DNA of 64,000 nt from Pseudomonadota bacterium (GTDB lineage Bacteria; Pseudomonadota; Gammaproteobacteria; Burkholderiales; Burkholderiaceae_C): positions 124,001 to 188,000 of the forward strand of contig JAJZUV010000002.1 of the NCBI GenBank assembly GCA_021848345.1. The letters run 5' to 3'. This document shows positions 46,499-63,880 of the stretch, piece by piece. Position numbers and translations under genes: made by a program. A model generated the notes under the pieces. That model made no database searches and was not told where the DNA came from. It saw nothing but the letters and a program-made list of their open reading frames with translations. Within the stretch, counting starts at the first letter, position 1. Every line of letters starts with the position of its first letter.

Positions 46499-47692
46499 AT
46501 GACCCAGGCACACGGCGCAGAGGGCCCCGTCGACGACGGGGTGCGCGCCGGCTTGGTACTGGCTGCCGCGGCGCTGCTGGGCATGCTGCTCAGCAACAGC
46601 GCGCTGGCCGCGTCCTGGCATGCGCTGCTGAACGCCCGCTGGGGCTTCTCGCTGGGGCCGGTGCAGCTGGCGGAGAGCACCCTGCGCTGGATCAACGACG
46701 CGCTGATGGCGTTGTTCTTCCTGCAGGTGGGCATCGAGATCAAGCGCGAATGGTTGTTCGGCGCGCTGGCCGACCGCCGGGCCCGCGTGCTGCCGGTGGC
46801 GGCCGCGCTGGGCGGCATGCTGGTGCCGGCGCTGGTGTTCGTGGCGATCAATGCCCGGCACCCGGCCGACCTGTCCGGCTGGGCGGTCCCGGCGGCCACC
46901 GACATCGCCTTCGCGCTGGGCCTGATGGCCTTGTTCGCGCGCGGCCTGCCGGCGCGCGCCAGGGTGTTCCTCACCGCGGTGGCGGTGCTGGACGACCTCG
47001 GCGCGGTGATGATCATCGCCGCCTTCTATACCGCGGAACTGTCGGGGCCGATGCTCGGCCTGGCCGTCGCCACGGTGATCGCGATGGCGCTGCTGGCCAG
47101 TTTCGGCGTGCGCCGCGCCTGGCCCTACCTGGGCCTGGGCCTGCTGCTGTGGTGGTGGGTGCTGCATTCGGGCGTGCACCCGACGGTGGCCGGGGTGCTC
47201 ACCGGCGTGCTGCTGCCCCAGCAGCGCGACGGCGGCGCCGGACGGCGCGTGGAGCGGGCGATGGCGCCCTTCGTCACCTGGATCGTGCTGCCGCTGTTCG
47301 CGTTGGCCAACGCCGGCATCGAGCTGCGGGGCTCGCTGGGCGAGCTGCTGCGCAGCCCCGTCACCTGGGGCGTGGCGCTGGGCCTGCTGCTGGGCAAGCC
47401 GGCGGGCATCCTGGGCGGCGTGTTCGCGGCCGCGCGCGCGGGCGGCGGCCTGCCGGCGGGCTACAGCTGGCGCCTGATGCTGGCGCTGGCGGGTTTTTGC
47501 GGCGTGGGGTTCACGATGTCGCTGTTCATCGCCGACCTGGCCTGGCCCGACGGCGTGCAAGCCTTCGACGCCGCGCGCGCGGGCGTGCTGCTGGGCACGC
47601 TGATGGCGGTGTTCGCCGGCAGCTTGGTGGCGGCGCGGCTGTATCCGCGCCGTCAGGCGCGCCGGGCTGGGTCGGGGCACCCGCGGGCTTGA
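46499..47692 (+). CDS. nhaA: Na+/H+ antiporter NhaA
   Basis: WINDALMALFFLQVGIEIKREWLFGAL...GWAVPAATDIAFALGLMALFARG...VAVLDDLGAVMIIAAFYT. Confidence 0.95.
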   Translation: MTQAHGAEGPVDDGVRAGLVLAAAALLGMLLSNSALAASWHALLNARWGFSLGPVQLAESTLRWINDALMALFFLQVGIEIKREWLFGALADRRARVLPVAAALGGMLVPALVFVAINARHPADLSGWAVPAATDIAFALGLMALFARGLPARARVFLTAVAVLDDLGAVMIIAAFYTAELSGPMLGLAVATVIAMALLASFGVRRAWPYLGLGLLLWWWVLHSGVHPTVAGVLTGVLLPQQRDGGAGRRVERAMAPFVTWIVLPLFALANAGIELRGSLGELLRSPVTWGVALGLLLGKPAGILGGVFAAARAGGGLPAGYSWRLMLALAGFCGVGFTMSLFIADLAWPDGVQAFDAARAGVLLGTLMAVFAGSLVAARLYPRRQARRAGSGHPRA

Positions 47693-47803
47693 ACGGCGAT
47701 CCGGCGCCGCCGCGGTCGCATCGCGCCGGCCGCAGAGGGGACAGCGCGGTTTTTGCGACGCGGCGTTCCGGCGCGGGCGCAACGGGTCTATACTGAACCA
47801 TGC

Positions 47804-50963
<3,160 letters not shown>

Positions 50964-50974
<11 letters not shown>

Positions 50975-51212
50975 AGCCATGGCCTCGCCGGGCGCGCAGG
51001 CGGCGACGCTGGCGCTGTCGGTCAACGGCCAGAGCCTGCGCAGTGCCGCGGGCTCGCTGCACGAACTGCTGGCCGAGCGCGGCTTCGACCCCGCGCGCGG
51101 CGAATTCGCCTGTGCCGTCAATGGATGTTTCGTGCCGCGCGCGCAGTGGGCCGCGCGGCGCCTGGCCGACGGCGATTGCGTGGACGTGGTCGCCCCCGTG
51201 GTGGGCGGCTGA
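50964..51212 (+). CDS. thiS: Sulfur carrier protein ThiS
   Basis: 82 aa ending in VVAPVVGGG-type tail (VDVVAPVVGG), LSVNGQSLRSAAGSLHELLAERG. Confidence 0.9.
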
Positions 51213-51281
51213 GTCGCGCACGGGAGCCCGCGGCCGGCCCGGCTCGCAGCGCACAACCTCTTGGAGCCCCCTGGAGCCCTC

Positions 51282-52214
51282 ATGGAAACCGAGATCACCG
51301 CCCCCGAAGCTTTCCTCGCCCCGGCCGGAGCGCCCTTGGCTGCCGCGCATGCGCGGGCTCCGGCCGTTCCCGCGGCGTCGGCCGCCGAGCCCGGCGACAG
51401 CTGGAGCGTGGCCGGCGCGACCCTGGGTTCGCGTCTGTTCCTGGGCACGTCCCACTACCCCAGCCCGGAGGTGCTGACCCAGGCGGCGCGGGCTTCCGGC
51501 GCGCAGGTGTTCACCGTCGGGCTGCGCCGGCTGCAACCCGAGAGCGGCGGCGGCAACGCCTTCTGGCGGCGCATCCGCGAACTCGGCGGGCACCTGCTTC
51601 CCAACACCGCGGGCTGCCACGGCGCGCAACAGGCGGTGAACCTGGCGCGCATGGCCCGCGAGTTGTTCGGCACCGACTGGATCAAGCTGGAGGTGATCGG
51701 CGACGACTACACCTTGCAGCCCGACCCCTTCGGCACGCTGGAAGCCGCGAGCGTGCTGGCGGCGGAGGGTTTCTCGGTGTTCGCCTACACCACCGACGAC
51801 CTGGTGCTGGCGCGGCGCCTGCTGGACGCCGGCGTGGTCGCCGTGATGCCGTGGGCGGCGCCGATCGGCTCCGGGCGCGGCCCGCAGAACCTGCAGGCGC
51901 TGCGCACGCTGCGCGAACGCCTGCCCGATGCCGTGCTGGTGTGCGACGCCGGTCTGGGCCGACCCTCGCACGCCGCGCAGGTGATGGAGATCGGCTTCGA
52001 CGCCGTGCTGCTGAATACCGCGGTGGCCGAGGCTGCCGACCCGGTGCGCATGGCCTCGGCCTTCGGGGCCGCGGTGCGCGCCGGGCGCGACGGCTTCCTC
52101 GGCGGCATCATGCCCGAGCGCGATACCGCGCAGGCCTCCACGCCCACGGTGGGCGTGCCTTTCTGGCACGAGGCGCGTGCCGACGCGCCGGCGCGCAGCG
52201 GGGGAGCGTCTTGA
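51282..52214 (+). CDS. thiG: Thiazole synthase
   Basis: [36 protein letters not shown]...[52 protein letters not shown]. Confidence 0.94.
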   Translation: METEITAPEAFLAPAGAPLAAAHARAPAVPAASAAEPGDSWSVAGATLGSRLFLGTSHYPSPEVLTQAARASGAQVFTVGLRRLQPESGGGNAFWRRIRELGGHLLPNTAGCHGAQQAVNLARMARELFGTDWIKLEVIGDDYTLQPDPFGTLEAASVLAAEGFSVFAYTTDDLVLARRLLDAGVVAVMPWAAPIGSGRGPQNLQALRTLRERLPDAVLVCDAGLGRPSHAAQVMEIGFDAVLLNTAVAEAADPVRMASAFGAAVRAGRDGFLGGIMPERDTAQASTPTVGVPFWHEARADAPARSGGAS

Positions 52215-53764
52215 GCGCCTCCAGGGCGGCGCTGCTGAGCATTGCCGGGCACGACCCCAGCGGCGGCGCCGGCATCGGCACCGACCTGGCCGTGTGGCAG
52301 GCCATGGGCCTGCGCAGCTCCAGCGTGTGCACGGCACTGACCGTGCAGGATGCCGGGGGCGTGCGCGATGTGCAGGCCACGCCGTTGCCGGTGCTGCGCG
52401 GCGCGCTGGCGGCGGCGCGGCGCGAGTTGCGCCCGGCGGCGGTCAAGCTGGGTATGCTGGGCGGCGCGGAGGTGGCCGCCGAGGTGGCCGCCTTCTGCGA
52501 GTCGGTGGAGGTGCCGGTGGTCTGGGATACCGTGCTCGGCGCGGCCGCCGGGGGGCTGCCGCTGTTGCGCGCCGAAGCCGACACGCTGCGCCGGCTGGCG
52601 CGCGCCAGCACGGTGATCACCCCCAACCGGGTCGAGGCGGCGCAATTGCTGGATGTGGAGCCCTGGGAAGGCGAGGGCTCGCCGCCCCAGGCCTGGCTGC
52701 GCGCGCTGCGCGAGCAGTGGCTGCGGGACGGGCGCACGCGCGCGGTGGTGCTCAAGGGCGGGCATGCCCGGGGCGCGAGCAGCGTGGACTGGCTGTGCAC
52801 GGCGGATTCGCTGCTGGCGCTGGCCGTGCCGCGCCTGCCGGCCGGTCCGGGTGGGCGCGTGCACGGTACCGGTTGCGTGTATGCCTCGGCGCTGGCCGGC
52901 ATGCTGGCGCAGGGCGCCGACCTGGTGCAGGCCGCGGCGGAGGCGCAGTGGCGCACCCATGCGGCGATCGCGCAGGCCTGGGTTTCGCCCGGCGGGCGTG
53001 CCATGGCGCATGCGGCGGCCGTGCCCGACAGCGGTGACTTCCCCGCGCTGCACGAAGGCGAACCGGTCGAGCGCGAGGCCTTCGCGCCCCTGTTGCGTGC
53101 GCCGGGCCTGTACCCGGTCGTGCCCGACGCGGACTGGGTGCTGCGCCTGCTGGATCTCGGGGTCGACACCGTGCAGTTGCGCGCCAAGGGGCTGGCGAGC
53201 GCCGAGCTGCGCGCCCAGGTGCGAACCGCGGCCGAGGCGGCGCGGGCGCGCGGGGCCCAGTTGTTCGTCAACGATCACTGGCGCGAGGCCCTGGACGCCG
53301 GGGCCTGGGGCGTCCACCTGGGACAGGAGGACCTGCAGGAGCTGCGCGCCGGCGATCTGGAGGCGATGCGCGCCGGCGGCCTGCGTCTCGGATTGAGCAC
53401 CCACGATGCGGGGGAAATGGCCCGTGCGCACGCGCTGCGGCCCAGCTACCTGGCGATCGGAGCGGTGTGGCCGACGACGGTCAAGCAGATGCCCCAGGCG
53501 CCGGTGGGTCTGGCGCGGCTGCGCGAGCTGAGCATGCGTTGCAAGCCCCTGTATCCCCTCGTGGGCATCGGGGGCATCAGCCTGGAGCGAGCCGCCGCCG
53601 CGATGGATTGCGGGCTGGACGGATTCGCGGTGGTCAGCGCGATCGTGGGGGCGGGCGACACGGCCGCGGCCGTGCGCGAGGGGCAGGCCATCGCGCGCGC
53701 GGCGCTGCAGTGGCGCGAACGCGTGGCTCGCGGCGAGCGCGCGGGCCCGGACGCGGCCGCCTGA
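52211..53764 (+). CDS. thiDE: Fused hydroxymethylpyrimidine(-phosphate) kinase / thiamine-phosphate synthase (ThiD-ThiE; TTG start)
   Basis: N-term [40 protein letters not shown] (ThiD); C-term [19 protein letters not shown]...[26 protein letters not shown]...[26 protein letters not shown] (ThiE), one continuous frame; TTGA overlap with thiG. Confidence 0.88.
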   Translation: MSASRAALLSIAGHDPSGGAGIGTDLAVWQAMGLRSSSVCTALTVQDAGGVRDVQATPLPVLRGALAAARRELRPAAVKLGMLGGAEVAAEVAAFCESVEVPVVWDTVLGAAAGGLPLLRAEADTLRRLARASTVITPNRVEAAQLLDVEPWEGEGSPPQAWLRALREQWLRDGRTRAVVLKGGHARGASSVDWLCTADSLLALAVPRLPAGPGGRVHGTGCVYASALAGMLAQGADLVQAAAEAQWRTHAAIAQAWVSPGGRAMAHAAAVPDSGDFPALHEGEPVEREAFAPLLRAPGLYPVVPDADWVLRLLDLGVDTVQLRAKGLASAELRAQVRTAAEAARARGAQLFVNDHWREALDAGAWGVHLGQEDLQELRAGDLEAMRAGGLRLGLSTHDAGEMARAHALRPSYLAIGAVWPTTVKQMPQAPVGLARLRELSMRCKPLYPLVGIGGISLERAAAAMDCGLDGFAVVSAIVGAGDTAAAVREGQAIARAALQWRERVARGERAGPDAAA

Positions 53765-53797
53765 AGCCCCGGCCTGAAGCGCAGGCCTGAAGCGCCG
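53759..53797 (+). repeat. Three tandem 13-bp repeats spanning the thiDE stop codon
   Basis: GCCTGAAGCCCCG / GCCTGAAGCGCAG / GCCTGAAGCGCCG. Confidence 0.85.
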
Positions 53798-53847
53798 GGC
53801 GTCGGCGAGCACCACGCATCGCGCCGGCACGGGTGCACAATGACGAC

Positions 53848-54528
53848 ATGGCCCGTCAAGCCCGACTTTGCCTGCCCGGGCAGGCGCATCTGGTGTTGCA
53901 GCGCGCGAGTGCCGACGTATTCCGCGAGGCAGCCGACTACGAGGACTACCTGCAGCGCCTGGCGCATACCGCGCAGCGCGCGGGGGTGCAGGTGCACGGC
54001 TACGCGCTGTTGCCGCGGGCCGTGTGGCTGGTGCTCACGCCGGCCGACTGCGCCGGACTGTCCTCGCTGATGCAGACCCTTGCACGCTGCGCCAGCCGCC
54101 GACGCGGCGAGGGCGCGGGGTTGTGGCAGGGGCGCTACCGCAGCGCGCTGCTCCAGCAGGGCACCTGGCTGCTGCCCGCGCTATGCGCGGTGGACCTGGC
54201 GGCGCAGGCCGAGGGCCTGTGCGCCGAGGCGGCGGCTTGGCCGTGGAGCAGCCTGGGCCACCACACCGGACGCCAGCCCAGCGGCTGGTTGCGGGAGGTC
54301 CCGCCCTACTGGGAGCTGGGCAACACCCCCTATGCGCGCGAGGCGGCCTACGCCGCGCTGCTGCTCACCGATGTTGCGAAGCAGCATGGCGAGGCGCTGG
54401 AACGCGCGCTGCGTGCCGCCGCGGCGCTGGGCGATCCCGACTACGTGGCCTGGGCCGAGCAACAACTGGGGCGCAAGTTGCGCACGCGGTCGCGCGGCAG
54501 GCCGCGGGCTGCGGTGCTGCCGATATGA
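53848..54528 (+). CDS. Y1/REP-associated (RAYT-like) transposase homologue lacking the HUH motif
   Basis: MARQARLCLPGQAHLVLQRASADVFREAADYEDYLQRLAHTAQRAGVQVHGYALLPRAVWLVLTP...GLWQGRYRSALLQ...AWPWSSLGHHTG; layout matches RAYT but PNHxH is replaced by PRAVW. Confidence 0.72.
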   Translation: MARQARLCLPGQAHLVLQRASADVFREAADYEDYLQRLAHTAQRAGVQVHGYALLPRAVWLVLTPADCAGLSSLMQTLARCASRRRGEGAGLWQGRYRSALLQQGTWLLPALCAVDLAAQAEGLCAEAAAWPWSSLGHHTGRQPSGWLREVPPYWELGNTPYAREAAYAALLLTDVAKQHGEALERALRAAAALGDPDYVAWAEQQLGRKLRTRSRGRPRAAVLPI

Positions 54529-54529
54529 T

Positions 54530-54581
54530 CTGTCCCTATTTTTGCTTGGACCGGATGATGGGGTCCGGTAATTAGGGACGG
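54530..54581 (+). promoter_or_regulatory. Nested inverted repeats in the gltB leader
   Basis: GTCCCTA (54532-54538)/TAGGGAC (54573-54579) enclosing GGACC (54548-54552)/GGTCC (54562-54566), 90 nt upstream of gltB ATG. Confidence 0.55.
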
Positions 54582-54671
54582 ATAAGAGAAACATTCCTTG
54601 CCCGCATTGCGGCATTGCAGTAGAGTCCATGCTCCCCTCGCAGTCTTGTGTTTTTTGTCGTGGAGCAGACC

Positions 54672-59405
<4,734 letters not shown>

Positions 59406-59412
59406 ATCCGTG

Positions 59413-59437
59413 GCGGACCGGCCGGGCGCCGGTCCGC
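59413..59437 (+). other. Perfect hairpin in gltB-gltD intercistronic gap
   Basis: GCGGACCGGC-cgggc-GCCGGTCCGC, 10-bp stem. Confidence 0.6.
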
Positions 59438-59464
59438 GCAGCGCACAGCATCGAGGGAATCGAG

Positions 59465-60952
59465 ATGGGAAAGACCACCGGGTTCATGGAATTCGAGCGC
59501 CAGGAGGAGAGCTACGAGGCTCCCGCGGTGCGCCTGAAGAACTGGAAGGAGTTCGTGCACCAGTTGCCCGACGACAAGGCCAAGCTGCAGTCGGGGCGTT
59601 GCATGGATTGCGGCATTCCGTTCTGCAACAACGGTTGTCCGGTCAACAACGTGATCCCGGACTTCAACGACCTGGTGTGGCGAGGGCAATGGCGCGAGGC
59701 GCTGGACGTGCTGCACTCGACCAACAACTTCCCCGAGTTCACCGGGCGCATCTGCCCGGCGCCGTGCGAGACCGCCTGCACGCTGGGCATCAACGCCGCC
59801 CCGGTGGGCATCAAGTCGATCGAGCACGCGATCATCGACAAAGGCTGGGAGATGGGTTGGGTGCAGCCGCAGCCGGCCGCGCAGCGCAGCGGCAAGCGCG
59901 TCGCGGTGGTCGGCTCCGGTCCTGCCGGCCTGGCCGCCGCGCAGCAGCTCGCGCGCGCCGGGCATGACGTGACGGTGTTCGAGAAGAACGACCGCATCGG
60001 CGGCCTGCTGCGCTACGGCATTCCCGACTTCAAGCTGGAAAAGAGCCATGTGGACCGCCGCGTCGAGCAGATGCGCGCCGAGGGCGTGCGCTTCGAGACC
60101 GGCGTCCTGGTGGGCGACATGCCCAGCGAGGGCCCCGGCGCGACGGTGACCAACCTGGCCGTCCAGCATCGCAGCGCCGAGCAATTGCTGGGCGAGTTCG
60201 ACGCCGTGCTGCTGACCGGCGGCTCCGAGCAGCCGCGCGACCTGCCGGTGCCGGGGCGCGAGCTCGACGGGGTGCATTACGCGATGGAATTCCTGCCCCA
60301 GCAGAACCGCGTGAACGCCGGCGACAAGGTCAAGGGCCAGATCCTCGCCACGGGCAAGCACGTGGTGGTGATCGGCGGCGGCGACACCGGCAGCGACTGC
60401 GTGGGCACCAGCAACCGCCACGGCGCGGCCAGCGTGACCCAGTTCGAGCTGCTGCCGCAGCCGCCGGAGCAGGAGAACAAGCCCCTGGTGTGGCCCTACT
60501 GGCCGATCAAGCTGCGCACCTCCAGCAGCCACGAAGAGGGCTGCTCGCGCGACTGGTCGGTGGCCACCAAGGCCTTCGTGCCGGGCACCGGCAAGGACAA
60601 GGGCAAGGTCAGGCAGGTGCAGGCCTGCCGCGTGGAGTGGAAGGACGGGCGCATGCAGGAAGTGCCGGGCAGCGAGTTCATGCTGCAGGCCGACCTGGTG
60701 CTGCTGGCCATGGGCTTCGTGCATCCGGTGGCCTCCGTGCTCGAAGCCTTCGGGGTGCAGCGCGACGCGCGCGGCAACGCGGGCGCGACCACCGAGGACG
60801 CGGGCGGCTACGCGACCAACGTGCCCAAGGTGTTCGCCGCCGGCGACATGCGCCGCGGACAGAGCCTGGTGGTGTGGGCGATCCGAGAAGGCCGCCAGGC
60901 CGCCCGCGAGGTCGACCGCTTCCTCATGGGCTCGACGGAGTTGCCACGCTGA
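59465..60952 (+). CDS. gltD: Glutamate synthase small subunit
   Basis: [30 protein letters not shown]...[35 protein letters not shown]...[48 protein letters not shown]; start revised. Confidence 0.97.
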   Translation: MGKTTGFMEFERQEESYEAPAVRLKNWKEFVHQLPDDKAKLQSGRCMDCGIPFCNNGCPVNNVIPDFNDLVWRGQWREALDVLHSTNNFPEFTGRICPAPCETACTLGINAAPVGIKSIEHAIIDKGWEMGWVQPQPAAQRSGKRVAVVGSGPAGLAAAQQLARAGHDVTVFEKNDRIGGLLRYGIPDFKLEKSHVDRRVEQMRAEGVRFETGVLVGDMPSEGPGATVTNLAVQHRSAEQLLGEFDAVLLTGGSEQPRDLPVPGRELDGVHYAMEFLPQQNRVNAGDKVKGQILATGKHVVVIGGGDTGSDCVGTSNRHGAASVTQFELLPQPPEQENKPLVWPYWPIKLRTSSSHEEGCSRDWSVATKAFVPGTGKDKGKVRQVQACRVEWKDGRMQEVPGSEFMLQADLVLLAMGFVHPVASVLEAFGVQRDARGNAGATTEDAGGYATNVPKVFAAGDMRRGQSLVVWAIREGRQAAREVDRFLMGSTELPR

Positions 60953-61128
60953 GATTCTCGCGGGCGGCCTTCCCGGCTCGCCCAAAGGCGAGGGGTGGTG
61001 ACGAGCGCAGCCCGACCGGGCTGCTTGGCGGGAAGGCCGCCAGGCCGCCCGCGAGGTCGACCGCTTCCTCATGGGCTCGACGGAGTTGCCGCGCTGAGAT
61101 GCTCGCGGGCGGCCTTCCCGGCTCGCCC
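60887..61128. repeat. 97-bp near-perfect direct duplication of the gltD 3' end (copies 60887-60983 and 61032-61128)
   Basis: Copies differ at only two positions (ttgccAcgctgagatTctc vs ttgccGcgctgagatGctc); each begins GAAGGCCGCC..CGCGAG and ends CTCGCGGGCGGCCTTC (inverted ends). Confidence 0.95.
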
Positions 61129-61134
61129 GATGCC

Positions 61135-61644
61135 TCAGCCCGTTCCGAAGGGCGAGCGCTTGCGGTCCGGGCCCGGCAGGGGCTCGGCCGGCACGAAGGG
61201 GCATTGCCTGGCGTCGAAATGGGTCATCGTGGCGCCGCTGCACAGCAGCCAGTCCACCGTCGGACTCGGGCGCATCCAGCCCGGCGTGACCGGGCGCTCG
61301 ACCGCGAAGCGGCTGTGCAGCGTCGGGTAGGGGATTCGCGAGATGCTGGGCGCGTAGACGCAGTCGATGGTTCCCACCTGCTCATCATCGCGCGCGGGAA
61401 TCCACTTGAGCTCCATCAGTTGCGTACCCGGGGATTTGTCGAGGTCCGTGTCGGTCCAGAGATCGCGGTCGTAGTCGCGCTCCCCAGTGGGGGCGCAGAA
61501 GATCGGCGAAGGGACCGCGGCGGACTCGGTCCGGTGCGCGTTGGGCGTCTCGCCCTGCGCGTGGCTGGGGCGAGATGCGGCGAACAGCGTGGCCAGCAGC
61601 AGGACGGAGGCGGCTTGGAGCCAGCCTGGGCGGCGTGGTGTCAT
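61135..61644 (-). CDS. Hypothetical secreted protein
   Basis: [69 protein letters not shown]...; signal peptide; start revised. Confidence 0.65.
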   Translation of the reverse strand: MTPRRPGWLQAASVLLLATLFAASRPSHAQGETPNAHRTESAAVPSPIFCAPTGERDYDRDLWTDTDLDKSPGTQLMELKWIPARDDEQVGTIDCVYAPSISRIPYPTLHSRFAVERPVTPGWMRPSPTVDWLLCSGATMTHFDARQCPFVPAEPLPGPDRKRSPFGTG

Positions 61645-61792
61645 CGGGGATGTCTCCTTGGCATGGGCGCGGCGCGAGCGACCGCATGCTGGCTCTGACA
61701 CCGCACCGGTCCCGAAGTTCCCTTTTCCCGCCCCTTGCCAGGGGCCAAGGCGCCACCGGACAGGGCGAGGACGCTTTTCCTATACTGGGTCG

Positions 61793-62431
61793 ATGGACAA
61801 TCTGGCCGATCTTCGCAAGGACTACGCCCGTGCCGAGCTGGACGAGGCGCATGCCGATCCCGACCCCACCCGACAATTCGAACGCTGGCTCGCCGAGGCC
61901 GTACAGGCCCGCGTGCCCGAGCCCAACGCCATGACCCTTGCCACCGTGGGCGAGGGCGGACGCCCGTCGACCCGCGTGGTGCTCATCAAGGGCGTGGATG
62001 CGCGGGGGATTGTCTGGTACACGAACTACCTCAGTCGCAAGGGGCGCGAATTGCAGGCGCACCCGTTCGCGGCCCTGCAGTTCCACTGGGTGGAGCTCGA
62101 ACGCGTGGTGCGCATCGAGGGACGCGTGGAAAAGGTGTCCGACGAGGAGTCGGATGCCTACTTCGCCAGCCGCCCGCTGGCTTCGCGCATCGGCGCCTGG
62201 GCCTCCGAGCAGAGCCAGCCCATCGCCGACCGCACGGTGCTGGTCCGGCGCGCGGCCTCCTACGGGCTGAAGTTCGGCTTGCAGCCGCCCAGGCCGCCGC
62301 ACTGGGGTGGCTTTCGGCTGATCCCCGACGCCTGGGAGTTCTGGCAAGGCCGGCCCTCGCGACTGCACGATCGCCTGGCCTACCGCCCGAGCGCCGACGG
62401 GGCCTGGAGTCGGCAGCGCCTGGCGCCCTGA
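61793..62431 (+). CDS. pdxH: Pyridoxamine 5'-phosphate oxidase
   Basis: [36 protein letters not shown]...[46 protein letters not shown]; start revised. Confidence 0.97.
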   Translation: MDNLADLRKDYARAELDEAHADPDPTRQFERWLAEAVQARVPEPNAMTLATVGEGGRPSTRVVLIKGVDARGIVWYTNYLSRKGRELQAHPFAALQFHWVELERVVRIEGRVEKVSDEESDAYFASRPLASRIGAWASEQSQPIADRTVLVRRAASYGLKFGLQPPRPPHWGGFRLIPDAWEFWQGRPSRLHDRLAYRPSADGAWSRQRLAP

Positions 62432-62515
62432 GCAGGGACGTTCCCGCGAGCAGGATGCACGGCGCGGCGCATGGTGTCACAATCACGCAGCGAAACACCC
62501 CGGGGAGTGCATTCG

Positions 62516-63115
62516 ATGAGTCACGAAGCTTCGACTTCGACGCGCCGCCGCCTGCTGGGCGGCGCCGCGCTGGCCGCGGTGCTGGCGACTTGGGGGCTGC
62601 CCGCGGCCTGGGCCGCAGGCTCGTCGCAAGCCGCGGCCCTGCTCGCGGCGATGGGCCAGGCCACGAGCATCCGTCAGGGCAGCGGCAGGCACAGCCTGTA
62701 CGTGTTCTTCGACCCCAACTGTCCCTACTGCCACCAGCTGTACCTGAAACTGGGGCCGCTGCTGGCCAAGGACCAGCTGCAGGTGCACTGGGTGGCGCTG
62801 GGCATGCTCACCGCCAGCAGCCTGCCGAAGGCCGCGGCCATCCTGCAGGCGCCGGACCGGCTCAAGGCCTTCGAGACCAACGAGCACGACTACGACTTCG
62901 CCGCCAACGGACAGCCCGGCGGAGGCATCGAGCCGGCCGCGACCATCGAGCCGCGCACGCGCCAGCAGCTGCAGCGCAACCTGGACATCTATCGAAGCCA
63001 GAAGCTGTTCGGCGTGCCGGTGCTGCTGTGGAAGCGCCGCGACGGGAAGGCCGACATGTTCGTCGGCGTCCCGTCCGACGCCCAGCTGCGCGCCCTGATC
63101 GCGGACCTGGCCTGA
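62516..63115 (+). CDS. Thiol:disulfide interchange protein DsbG/DsbC-like (thioredoxin fold)
   Basis: Signal peptide; SLYVFFDPNCPYCHQLYLKLGPLLAKDQLQVHWVALGML (CPYC) ...LFGVPVLLWKRRDGKADMFVG (cis-Pro). Confidence 0.9.
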   Translation: MSHEASTSTRRRLLGGAALAAVLATWGLPAAWAAGSSQAAALLAAMGQATSIRQGSGRHSLYVFFDPNCPYCHQLYLKLGPLLAKDQLQVHWVALGMLTASSLPKAAAILQAPDRLKAFETNEHDYDFAANGQPGGGIEPAATIEPRTRQQLQRNLDIYRSQKLFGVPVLLWKRRDGKADMFVGVPSDAQLRALIADLA

Positions 63116-63125
63116 GGCGCGGGGT

Positions 63126-63710
63126 TCAGTCCCTGCGCGCGAGCTGCGCGGCGAACTCGCGCTGCACCTTGGCCATCTTGGGCGCGATCACCACCTGGCA
63201 GTAGCCCTGCTCGGGGTGCTGCTCGAAGTAGCGCTGGTGATAGGCCTCTGCCGGCCAGAACACGCGCAGCGGCTCGATCTCGGTGACGATCGGCTGCGAG
63301 CCGTAGCGGCCGGACTTCTCCAGGCCTCGCACGTACTCGCGTACCGCCGCCTCGTGCGAGGGCTGCTCGAGGTAGATGCCCGAGCGGTATTGCGGCCCGA
63401 CGTCCGCGCCCTGGCGGTTCGGGGTGGTGGGGTCATGGATGGTGAAGAACACGTCGAGCAGGCGCTGCAGGCTCAGGCGCTGCGGGTCGAAGCGCACCCT
63501 GACGGCTTCGGCATGTCCGGTGCGTCCGCCGCACACCTGTTCGTAGCTGGGCTGCTCGACATGCCCCTGTGCGTAGCCGCTGGTGGCCTCGAGCACGCCG
63601 TCCAGGGCCAGCACGGCGGCCTCGACGCACCAGAAGCAGCCGCCGGCCAGCGTGATGGTCTCCAGGGTCGGCGCGGGCGCGCCGGACATCGTGCCGTTCG
63701 GGGTCGTCAT
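63126..63710 (-). CDS. msrA: Peptide-methionine (S)-S-oxide reductase
   Basis: ITLAGGCFWCVEAAVLALDGVLEATSGYAQGHVEQPSYEQVCGGRTGHAEAVRVRFDPQ (GCFWC); start revised. Confidence 0.96.
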   Translation of the reverse strand: MTTPNGTMSGAPAPTLETITLAGGCFWCVEAAVLALDGVLEATSGYAQGHVEQPSYEQVCGGRTGHAEAVRVRFDPQRLSLQRLLDVFFTIHDPTTPNRQGADVGPQYRSGIYLEQPSHEAAVREYVRGLEKSGRYGSQPIVTEIEPLRVFWPAEAYHQRYFEQHPEQGYCQVVIAPKMAKVQREFAAQLARRD

Positions 63711-63770
63711 GCTGGGGGTACTCCTGGCAAAGTGCTCCTGGGCTCGAAAGATACGCCGTTGCCGGCTTGC

Positions 63771-63880
63771 GTGCCGGCACCCGGGAGCCGGCACCATGCA
63801 AGGCGCAGCGGGGAGCCACAAACGAGAAGGCCGCGCGCCTGAAGCGGCGACGCGGCCTTGCATGGCGCGGTACCCGGGTG
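63771..63880. repeat. Nested palindromic (REPIN/MITE-like) element upstream of msrA
   Basis: CACCCGGG...CCATGCAAGGC (63778-63804) inverted as GCCTTGCATGG...CCCGGGTG (63855-63880), plus inner AAGGCCGCG/CGCGGCCTT (63827-63835/63851-63859) and a local hairpin GTGCCGGC-acccggga-GCCGGCAC (63771-63794). Confidence 0.7.

Noticed and set aside
51785-53830. 681-aa minus ORF opposite thiG/thiDE
   Set aside because: Shadow frame; low complexity.
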